64,000 nucleotides of DNA from Heliocidaris tuberculata (lineage: Eukaryota; Echinodermata; Echinoidea; Camarodonta; Echinometridae): assembly GCA_025618425.1 (NCBI GenBank), contig CM046832.1:23872559-23936558 (forward strand), in the 5' to 3' direction. The notes beneath the pieces are model-generated. The model ran no database searches, was not told the origin of the DNA, and worked only from the letters and a program-made list of their open reading frames with translations. This document shows positions 47,275 to 59,200 of the stretch, piece by piece (positions within the stretch are counted from its first letter, which is position 1; every line of letters starts with the position of its first letter). The translations under genes were made by a program, and so were the position numbers.

Positions 47275-50200
47275 ATGGGGTTCTTACCAACAGGCACAGG
47301 AAAGCAGAGATTCTCTGCTGCAGCAAAGAGCCTCTCAACCATGTGGAATAAATTCCTTTCCTTCTCTGTTGCTTCAATGCACCTGCATATAAATTAACAA
47401 TGATTTCATCATCAGCTTCTGTCATGAAGACAGGTTGTGCTTTTTCGCCTCAAGTTGAGTAATAAATAAAAGTATTCAATTTAGTCGAAAATTTGGAAAA
47501 ATGGCCAATTTAGATAAAAAACAATGATTTTGAATCTCTCAATGTGTTGCCAATTTAAGGATTTTAAAGCTTAATCTCCTTTTTTAAATTCCTGGCATCG
47601 AACACAATATGGTCATGTAACAAAAAATGGACACAGTGAGTGCAGAAATTTTTGCTCTTTCTACTCATGTATCTGGTATATTTTTTAGAGTTCTGAATCA
47701 AAAGTTACTGAGCCAAACCACAAAATGTGGTCAATTGTCTCGAAAGGGTTAACAAGAAGTCAGATAATAGAGATTTTTTGTCTTGAAATTTGGAAGATTA
47801 TTACTCATTTTACCTGCACCAATATCAAAATTTAGCTGACAGTACATGGACATTATAGCAATGCATATATTATTACATACAGATTCATACTCCTATAAAA
47901 CATGACAGGAACAAAATCTGTGCTTCATCTCCAATGGACCAAATTTGGAAGCCTGCATTCCACACTCCCACTCAAATTACGGGCATTCAGTAGCCCAACG
48001 TATTGAAGTGTGTGAACAGCACATTGTCATATCACATATTCTGAATATGATTTTTACTGGCAATACATTAGCGTACAATGCGGTCTAGTGGAAAAGTCTC
48101 CGGACTGTGAACCACAAGGTACGGGTTCGAATCCCCGCTGCAGCACCTTTGGCAAGATATTAATCTACATTTGCCACTCTCGATCCAGTTGCAGTTGGTG
48201 GGTACCTGGTAGGTTTTATTTCTTGAAAGCACTGAGCGCTTGGGTTGCCGGAGCTACAGCTTAGGTAATAATATCCAAAGTCCTTTGGCAGCACAAATAG
48301 ACTTTATATCATAGAGTGATATGCGCTATTCAGGAACGTATTATTATTTTCATTATCATCATTATTATCATTATCATTACTATTAATCCTTGAGATGATT
48401 CTAAAAAAATAAATCTTTGTGATCATGTCACTAAAAATGAATAAATGTCTCAATATTAGCCACGGAAGAGAATGTATTAGCCACGGAAGAGAATGTTGGG
48501 ATGAAGACTCACAATGGCACATGGGCAAGATCCTCTAAGTTTTCCTTGAACCCATTGGCAGCTAAGAGCATAGAGAACATCGTCTTGAACTGCTGTAGCT
48601 GACTACTCACAAACTCCGAAGCATAATTCTCCAGTCTGTCCTGATTGTGGAATGGCATCCGTGAACGGAAGAAGGACACTAGTTCTTCCAAGATCTGAAA
48701 AAAAAGCAATACCCCACAAGATTTCGTCGAGTTATAGGCCAATTCTTCAAAATACAAAAATTTTACCTAGGTAATAAGCAAAAATATTTATTCCCCATGT
48801 GTACTTTATATGAAGTATACATTGTACTTTACATGAAACGACTGCAGACTGGCTCAGCAACTTGAAGAACAAGTACACATTACTATTTCTAGCACATTAT
48901 CACTACTATACACGACTGGGACATGTACATGAGATCTTCATATATGACATACCAGGTAGCTTGCCTGCCTAAATTTATACAACCTTACTCAACTAACAAA
49001 ACAGAAAAAAAAATGATAAAAATGTTTTTTCTCAACAGTATACAAATATATACTGTCATGAGAGGGTCGGGTGGGAAATATCATCCGAGGTGATGTGATA
49101 CCACGACTACTTTCATGAGGGGCGCAGCCCCGAAGGAAAATGGTCGTCTTCACACCACCTAGGGTACCATAGTTTAACCAGAGACTCGAATGTAGGAAGT
49201 ATATATCTGGTTTATATTCGTCGTCTTGAACTAAAGCCTAAATCTACTCGTCTACTTATGATCATCTGCACCATAGGCCTATGCAGACCGCACATTTACG
49301 TACACAAACAGTTTTGAAGAAGGGATGAATTTGCGCGGATATCCAACGCGTTATGATGACATCATCACGCGCTGGTGCCTAAAACAATAGATACGCGCAA
49401 ATGAATGTCGTCACAATGTAGTACGCAGTTTGGGTGATGGCATACGATGTAAATAGTATAGTGTTACTATTCACGGATCGTTACATCAGATGTTACCCTC
49501 CATGGCAATTTGCTCATTTGCATGAGGCTAGTGGGAATTGCATTTTGTCACATGACGCGCATTGGACCAACCAATTGCGCAGATTCTTTTCATGACAGAT
49601 ATAATGCAAAATATATGACAGGAAACAAACAAACAAAAAAGTAAAAAATAACTGCCTTTTAGTATGTAGGATAAACATTCTAGGGTATTAAATGGCATGG
49701 ATTAATAATCATACCATTTCAATGTGTTTGTTATGATCGCTGTCTTCCCCGGGAGCCTTCGTTGAGTTGTCTTCCATGACGGCCACAAGTGGGTCTTTGG
49801 GTTTGACCTGCTTGACCTCTTTGTTAGATGTGAGCGCCCTCTTGGAGAATGCAGCTACTTTCTTGAGGAGCGAGGATCGTGCGTTCTGGGGATGGGATGG
49901 CAGGGCAGCTTTCTCTTCATTCTGATACAACGATGAAATTAATAACATAATATCGTTATCAAGTAATTGCACATATCTAGTATACACTGAACTAAGTTTG
50001 AATATTAACAAACACACAAGGCATTATGAGAACACAACCCTCTACAGGTTGAATATTAGTTATTGTAAACGCTGTTATTTTTACGCGATTAAATTTTTGC
50101 TCTGAGCGACCCCAAAACATATTCGTGGGTTCTTAAATTCGCGCTGCACAATTACATGCTCGTATGTACACCCTCTCCATTCATTAATTTGCACACACGC

Positions 50201-53200
50201 AGTCCATTCAAATGCATACGGAATGCGCAAATACACACACATACTCAAAAATGAATTGGACACACACACATATTAATATGCTGAAGCGCGCAATTCAACC
50301 CCATAGGAAATCAGGCAAATATTTTCAGGAGTTCTAGAATTCGCGCCCGCCGAATATAGCATGAAATCAGTGAAAATTAATGTACGGCGAATATTTCTGC
50401 ATTTACAGTACTTAATTCAAGTAATAGACCAGGGCCCCGTTGCATAAAACTTACCATTAACGGTAACTTTGCCATCAATCAATGGTAACTCCCATGGAAA
50501 CCTTGATTTTGATTGGCTGTTGAGTGATGTTACCATGGTAGTTACCATTGATAGCAGAGTTACCATTAATGGTAAGTTTTATTGGGCCCAGTTTACTATT
50601 AATGAAATCAAATCTTTAAAAAAATTATGCTTGATGACCAAAAAAGCTTATCTTGGGCTGGCCAATCAGCGAAGAACTGATGTATTCATATTGAATGCAA
50701 TCCATGAAAGGTGCCATTGTCAAAACATCTCGGGTGAACTCAAAAGCTCTTCATCAGGGTTTTACATAATGAAACATTCAGGAGTTTCAATCCATCAATA
50801 AACTATTCCATAGAAGTGAATTCTCGGAAAAGAGTCAAAGAAAGTCTCATTCAAGACTAATTTTGCTCATTGAGAAGAAGAAGAGAAAAGGAAAGAAACA
50901 ACATGAATTACATCTTACAGGTTAAGCAAAAGAATAAATTACATTAACAAAAAAAAAAGAGAGCGGATCCAATCTCACCCTGAGGATATGACTTGCTTGC
51001 TCCTGTTCTCTGAGTTTCTGGGTCAATGTCCTTGTATCAAACCTCTTGCTAGGAGCTCGGATTGATTCCTGGTTCCTCCTTATCTGCCTCTCTAGGGTCT
51101 CCCACAGGTAGCTGCTGGCATCCGTACCAAGACGTTTGTCCCGACGTCCCTTCTTAGAAAGAACGACGTGAAAATTGTTGGTAAGAGATGACACCAGATT
51201 CATTAGTTAACCAAGGTGAATAGGGACAATCAGGGTGAATAGGAACAAAAACTGAGAAAGTGCTTATATCAAAAATTTCCCTCCACATTCACTCACCCTT
51301 AAGGCACTTAAGAGAAAAACGGAGATCAATGCTAAAATTTTAGAGTACGATAAATGGGACTGGGAACGTCACAATTGACTGACCAAATTGCCAATTTGAG
51401 ATTCGCATAGATTTAGTGATCTGATTTTTCAAACATACATAACTTTCTTATTCTCTGTCCGATTTCTTTCAAACTTTCACTATCCTGTTTCCCTTTTATT
51501 TCTGCTTTCACAAAAATCGACTTATTGCTGGATTGCCCTTTAAAGAATAAGAGGAATTAAAAGAGGTAACAACATTTAAACATTCAAAATGCTACATTCC
51601 TACAGAAAGAAATAGATCTTCTACATTATTAGCTGACTTGTGTATGAAACATACTGCATTACAATTATATCTATTTGGCATACCCATAGTCACAATTAAC
51701 AACACATCTGTTTTTTCCTATCAAGATATTCAGCATCACAAAATCAGAAAAGTGATGAGTATGCGCATAAGTGTACTTAATCTATTCTTGATTTATAATA
51801 AGATATTAGTATTTTCTTACCTTGCTTAGGAATATCTTGGGAATGTATTTATTCTCTACTGCTTTGACACAGGACAACCTGCTGCCATCCAGAGTCTAAC
51901 AAAGTTGAAGTAAGAAAAAAACATAATATATTTTCATTTCATTTTAGCTAATCCCAATTTAGAGATAATAAACTACAAATTTAAAATGGATCATAAATCA
52001 ACTGAAATACATGTAGGACTCAGATCATTCTTTTGGTAATTTGTGTAATAAAATTTTGTGGTATTCAAATATCATAGTCTTTTAATTCATAAACATGTAT
52101 ATGTTTGTGATAAATAAGATGGCATGACAAAATGTACCACTACAAATTCCATGGAGTGAAACTGACATTAAGTCCTAGTCATTGTTTCTTTGCAATTCAC
52201 AAAAATATTAACATAACTGTTTGTGAGTGCATGAAAGTAAATCCTATGAATGGCAATATATGATACTGTCATTCTGTTTTGCTTACCTCAATAAAGACAG
52301 TCTTAGTTATGTCCACCTTGGTGAATGGTAGGTATCTTAGAATGTCTTTGTCTAGCTTCAGCCTCACATAGCAGAATGTCCCAGCTAACAAGAACTCGGC
52401 AAAAATGTCCTGTAACTCTAGCTGGAATGCATCTTGAGTAATGCTCTCAATGATCTAGCAACAAACAAAAAACAATAATTGGAACGAAAGATCGGGATCA
52501 GTCGCTTTATAGCTATCCTGACATACTGTCTCTTCAACAATGACATTGTCTCTCACATTTCGTAGAAATGTGAAATTCTCAAATTTACCCTTGTGCTTTT
52601 TTTGGTGTGTTTTTTCATATGCTATTTACATCCAAGCATTATTAGACAAGATAATTTGGGTGGCATTGGATAACTAATATATGGGAACATCATAGTAAAA
52701 TGAAAGAAAGGAAAATTAAGGAGATATGAGTATTAGAAAAATAATCAAATTAACAAGTTAGAAACAACATGAACTTGTCTCTAACATACTTAACCAGTAA
52801 ATGGATAATTCAGCTTACTGTATTTTCACACAATTCATATGACATAACATAACATGCATGCATATGTCCATCAAAACACTCTATCTTCTACTAGTTAAAA
52901 TATAAAATTTAAGTATAAATATAATGAAGTGATACCTTCTTGTTTAGTGTTGCATCTTTGAGATTAATGACAACCAGATGCAGAAGACCTAGCTTGAAAG
53001 GAATCTGACTGTCTCCAATCAACAAGGGAGGGAGCTTGTCTTTGTTGATGATTGGTTGGTAGCAGCTTCCAGATAGACCATCAAAAAGTATGTCATCTGG
53101 GTTCAAATGATATTTGTACAAATTAGGCAGATTGATCGATATGGCATGATTTTGACCAATGTAAATCACATCGATCCGTATTCTAGTAAAATTTAAACCT

Positions 53201-56200
53201 GATGCTGGTTTAAGCTCGGTCTGATGTTGATTTTAACCTAGGAAGTTATACCGAGATCTTTGTTATACATGACTTAGCCCTCCGGGGGATGGGGGGATAT
53301 GTTTTGATAAATTACATATCAAACATACTAGATGCATAAAGAAATACAATAAAAGTCAAATAACATAATACATGTACAGCTCACTTCAAGAGACAAAATA
53401 CCGCAAAACCAGAAACTTTTGCATCAACACTTTCACATATTGTTAAGGACCATCATTTTTGTAACTGCAAAGAAGTAATGCAGTCAAACTGCAGGTTGTA
53501 TGCAAATGAGCAAAAATGGCTGATCTTATTTCCAGTGCCTCAATAGCACTCTCCTTGCAACAAGTGGGCTGTGTTGCATGGTCATACTCAAAGCTATGTA
53601 ACTCAAGAAATATTAATGCTATGTTCATCAAATTTCCTGGAAAGATAAATGGATAGTTTACCAACACATACATACCTCATTTTGGTTACAATTCATAGAA
53701 TAAGTAGTTGAAAATAAGTGATGAAAAAGTAAAACAAAACACTTTTTTCTTTATGAGATTTCAAGTCGTTAAAGACATACAAAAAGTATATGAGCCACTA
53801 TTGTGTATGGAAGCATTGACGTTTCATCTTTTACATTATCATATTCAAAACATCCTTACATTTATGACAGGGTGAGAATCCCGCAATATTCAACCCAAGT
53901 ACAAAATATATCCTTGAAATTGACCATAGAATCCGAGCACTGTGATTGGCTGGCAAGGCCACCCTACAAGATAGGGCGCGATATTTGAAACCACATGCCT
54001 CCTGTTAGGTAAACTCTTGACCTCTTGTGCAAACATGGTCCTGGCTGTGAGAAAACATGTTGATCTATTTTGGGGAAAGGGTCTGTGAAGTAACCAATCA
54101 GAGTGCTGGAATCAACTGTTTGAAGGACATGATGTGTATGTGATGGTTACATTTTGTCATTTTGTCATTAAGTGTACATTAATATTATTTCTGTATTTGT
54201 AAAGTACAGATATTGCCCTTTACACTCATGTCAAATTCGACCTGGCTCATAATAAAACTACATGAATTTTTTACAGGTTTACTTTTCGTTTCGTTTTCAA
54301 ATTTTTTGTTATAAAATTACACCATTTTTTACAAATTTTGTCATATTTTTCATTGACAAGAAAAGTATGTCATGAATCTCTAATTCCTCCTCTTTTATTT
54401 GATGTGTAAATCATGACAATCAGTTAATGTTAACTAGTCCATTCAGTCATTTAGAAATTACATGTTCCTGGGGGTTCCTGCTCATTACATATTCAGAGAG
54501 TGACCCAGTCAAGCAGAGTTGGAAATAAAATAGAGCACTTTTTGGGGACCTGCGGTTTGACTGTAATGCCAGTTATGTTTTAATCAATGAATTCTTAGCA
54601 TAACTTATCCAACTTTATGAAAGTTTCTGGCTTTTCAGTAATAAAAAAGGAAAAGTTTACCATCCTGCCATATTTACTGTTTTATCCCTTAGGCAGTATG
54701 ACACAAGCAGTATAATACTTCTTCAGTCCCTTACAATGGACATAAATTTAAAAAAATATATATCAGCATCCTACCAGCTGAAATTGTTGAAGTATTTAAT
54801 GATTTTTTTGTGTCAGTTGGTCCAAGATTAGCAGAAGGGATTGATTTTGAACAGAATCAACAAAGTTTTGAGCATTATTTGTGTACTCCGAATACAAAGT
54901 CATTTTTTTGGTCACCAATAACTTATATTGAAACTGAAAATATGCTTTTATCTTGTGACAGGAAGAAGGCAAGTGGATATGATAATCTTTCAGTGAAGCT
55001 TTTGATAGATGGTGCCCACAACATATCATGCCCACTTTCATACATATTTAATTTGTCATTGCAATCAGGGAACTTTCCAAATTGTATGAAAATAGCCAAA
55101 GTAAGTCCTGTGTACAAAAAGGGTGATAAATCAGAACCAGGTAATTACAGACCAATTTCAGTCTTATCTGTTATAAGTAAATTTTTTGAAAAACTAGTGA
55201 ATAACAGATTGGTCAAATTTTTAGAAAAGCACAGTATACTTTATAAACACCAATATGGATTTAGAGAAAAGCACAGCACTAAATTATCTGTTATAAATCT
55301 AGTTAATCAACTGATTCAATATCAAGATGAAGGTAGAATAACTAAGGAGTTTTCATTGATTTTGCCAAAGCGTTCGATACGATAAACCATGATATACTTT
55401 TGCATAAGTTACAAAACTACGGTATTAGAGGGCTGCCTTTAAAATGGTTTCGTGACTATCTAAGCAATCGATCCCATTTTGTTCATCATAATGGTGCTAC
55501 TTCAACGAGGTCATCAATAGTGTGTGGAGTTCCACAGGGATCTGTATTAGGCCCTACTCTTTTTCTGATGTACATAAATGACCTCCCTAAATCATCAAAT
55601 TACTTTAATTTCAGATTGTTTGCAGACGATTCGAATATATTTCATTCTTTTCCGCCAGGAAATTCTCATATTGATTTATTAGAAGTAACTGAGAATCTAG
55701 CATACGTTAGTCAATGGTGTGATGCCAATAAGATTACTGTTAACATTAAGAAAACTAACTTTATGATTATCAAGCCAAGACGTAAGTCTGCCCATGTTGA
55801 AGGGTTGGTGAAAATGAAAGATCATATTTTAAAAGAAGTGTATGTTGCCCCGTTCGTTGGTATTCATTTTGACAGGCATCTTACTTGGGTTGATCATATC
55901 AACTCTGTTTGTAATACACTCCGCAGGAAAGTAGGAATTCTATATCAAGTGAGACATTTTGTTCCAAAGAGGGTACTTTTATTACTATATCATTCATTTA
56001 TCCAAACACATATATCATATGGTCTTGAGGTATGGGGATGCACATCAGCTGCAACTATAAATAATGTTCGTGTTATACAAAAGATGGCAATAAGAGCGAT
56101 TACTTTTAGCAAATATAGATCACCTTCCGCGCCCTTATTTCATTCATTACGTATATTAGACATTTCAAAATTGTACAAATTTTTAGTGTCAACATTTATG

Positions 56201-59200
56201 TATAAGTTGATAAACCAAAAACTGCCTCATTCAATATATGATTATTGTAAGTTTTTTGAAAACAAATATGATACAAGGCAGAAAGATGCTAAGACGCTAC
56301 TCTTGCCTAGAGTGAGAACAGAGCATGGAAAAAATTCAATATCATTCGCAGGATCAGAAGTATGGAATAGTCTGCCGAAAGATAGAAGAAGAAAATGCTC
56401 TTTCCATTCATTCTGTACAGCTACAAAAGATCATTTATTACAAGAGTATATTCAACACCCATTGTAAATATCATCTTACTTTTACGTGTAGATAGTAGCT
56501 ACTATATTTTATGTCATACAATCTTTTTACAATGTAATCCATTTATAATGTAAGTGTATTCATATTTGTCTCAAGGGTGCCACACCCTACTAGCAGTATT
56601 GCTATCTAGTGGTGTCCTATTACCAAAGATTTGTTTTTCAAATGTATACTATATTGTGATCAATTTTTGGTAATAAAGTTCTTTCATTCATTCATTCATT
56701 CATTCATTCATTCATTCATACCATATTTACTAATTGTTCTATCCCTTTGGCAGTGTGACAGGAGAGGTCTGGTGCTTCTAAGCTGCTCCACTCTGGATTT
56801 CTCAGGTTCAGCTCCAGGGAGAGGGATCCAAGGCACATCCTGAGGCTCTAAGGCAAGGTGGAGACATGGCTCCATCTCTGGGTTGACATTGAGGAGATGG
56901 AGTACTGTGCCGGGGTAGTAGACCATGATGTAACCATCTGATAGCAATCAAAATAAAATGATATACTTGAAGGAACATCCAGATGGAAGTGGAAAACTAC
57001 TAATGGTATTCTGATGATTTCACCTGATACTTAAGATCAACTAAGTTTCAGTTTTGGTTACATTCTGCTTTGCAATTGCAATATTTGCTTTCATCTGGTG
57101 CGACCGCAGATAGGTAAGAGAAGACAAAAATATAAATCAATGATAAGAAACAGCAGATGTGCACTCCTGTCTCAAATCTAGTACAGCTTACATGCGTGTA
57201 TTCATTATAGTTTAGAGAAACCCATTTCCTACAAGTGATAACAAATCAAATAATATAAGAAAGGAGCTAATGCATATCCTTACATTCATATCTAGTAATC
57301 AACATGTGGTTACTTACTCATGGGAGCAAAGAAGAGTTGCATCCTTTTGGCAATACTTTTATGAAGATGAGGCACACTGCAATGCAAAATAGTCTTATGA
57401 TGCAGGACCAATACCACATAATGGACATCGACAAACTGACTTGAAGACTTCGTTCCAGCAGGACTGCCAGCTTCAAGTAACTTTTGATTCAACTGACCAT
57501 CAAGCAATGTCCTGGAGCCGATGAGTGGACTAGGGACAGAGTCTGAATATGGAGAGCTAAGTGTTGACCAGTACTGTGGGCTAGCTGCACTTGACTGGCT
57601 GATATTGGAGGTTGATTCATAGCTCAGATTAAGCAAGGAGTCTGTGAGGGGAGATGTAGCAGTGGCCAGTTGTCCCAGGGATGATATCGTGGAGGACGAC
57701 ACTATTGATATTGGTGTGATGGACCGAGGCCCTGCAGGGTCATCCCTATGGGCAGGTGACTGGGACAGGTCCAGACTGCCAGGTCTTCTCTGGACCTGGC
57801 CATCCTGTCCAAACCCTGATTGGACAGATGGAGGAATCTGGAGCTTCGATTTGCTCTGACGACGGGAGGATGGCTTTGACCCACCAAGTTTCCTGTGAGG
57901 CAGTTGGTAGCATATACAGAGTGAACCTCCAGACTGGCAGATGACATACATATTGATGGCTTTATCTGAAAAAAAAAAAAGATTCAGACTGTCAAGAAAC
58001 ATACATGAAACAGTTCAGGCCCTTTACAAACAGTAGCTATTAGATGATAATAATTCTCATGAGAAAAATTCAAATTTCTGAACGATAATGCTTCCTGGTT
58101 TTACATACTTTTTAATTTTTTTATCAAATGAACAACATTACAATATTTAGACTCCCCAGGCATATGTACAAGTAGGACCATTGGGTGTTTTCCTATCAAT
58201 TTTGATAATCCTCAAAAGGAAACGTTTCAATTATTTGAAAAGAAATACAGAAACATACACACCTGAAACTGTGTTCCTAACAGATGGCAGTTCATAAGAA
58301 TACCTGCAAGGGCAGAAAAAAAGAATTATCAAACAATTGATAATACCCAGTGTGAATTTGATAACATGCATACAGAAAATATAAGTAAGAACATACATGT
58401 ACATGTAGATCTAATCAAATATGTTTAACATATCTGGTAGAAGAGTCATAAAACATATGAAAATGTGGACACTGTTGGTAGATTCTTCACAGAATTTATC
58501 AAACACTTTAGAGGTTCTCTGTAGCTTTCAATGGTGATTGTGTATTCACAATAGAGGGTTCCCACAAGCAGCCATGCTGGAGGACAAACAAAAACCTGTG
58601 CATCAGACTAGAAAAAGCCATTGTTGTAATGGTCTAGTGCACAGGTTTGCTATTGTTTGTCCTCCAACATGGCTGCTTGTGGGAAACCTCTACTGAAGGC
58701 TTTCAGTAACACCATATGGTAGTTTTTTTTTGTTTGAAATCTTTTGATTTTTTTACAAATATCTGAGAGGGAATATACAAACCTGCTGGAAGGCAGTTTA
58801 ATATCTGGAGGAAGTTCCAATTCCATCTAATAGAGAAGAGGGATACAACCAATAATATTAACGTCAGTGAGAATCTTCTAGATATAAAAATCTATATTAG
58901 TAATATCACAAATATAACTACATTTTCAAACAGTATATTACTAACTGAAGCTGTACTGTAATCAGAAATTCAGGAAGTTTAGCATTTTTCATATAAACAG
59001 CTGTAATACCCTACTAATACAAGAATATTTTTAGCAGTTAGTAAACTCTCTTTTATATCACCTCTCTCTTATTTTATAACTGATAGGTCATAATTTCCAA
59101 CTGACCCTATAAGACTTTGTACAGCCATGAATTGGGGCCTACAGGGTAGGAAGGGACATAAAATTGCCCCAATCACCAAATATCAGCAATCCTTACCACG

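Noticed and set aside
48078..48150. A functional tRNA gene
   Set aside because: B box is perfect, but the cloverleaf is imperfect and a SINE body and microsatellite tail follow.
51296..51545. Possible dispersed repeat ending GGATTGCCCTTTAAAG
   Set aside because: It feels like a repeat end, but no second copy or inverted end was found in the window, so it is not listed.
57644..57944. Plus-strand frames of 62-71 codons
   Set aside because: Antisense shadows of the long GSAP exon 57965-57318.
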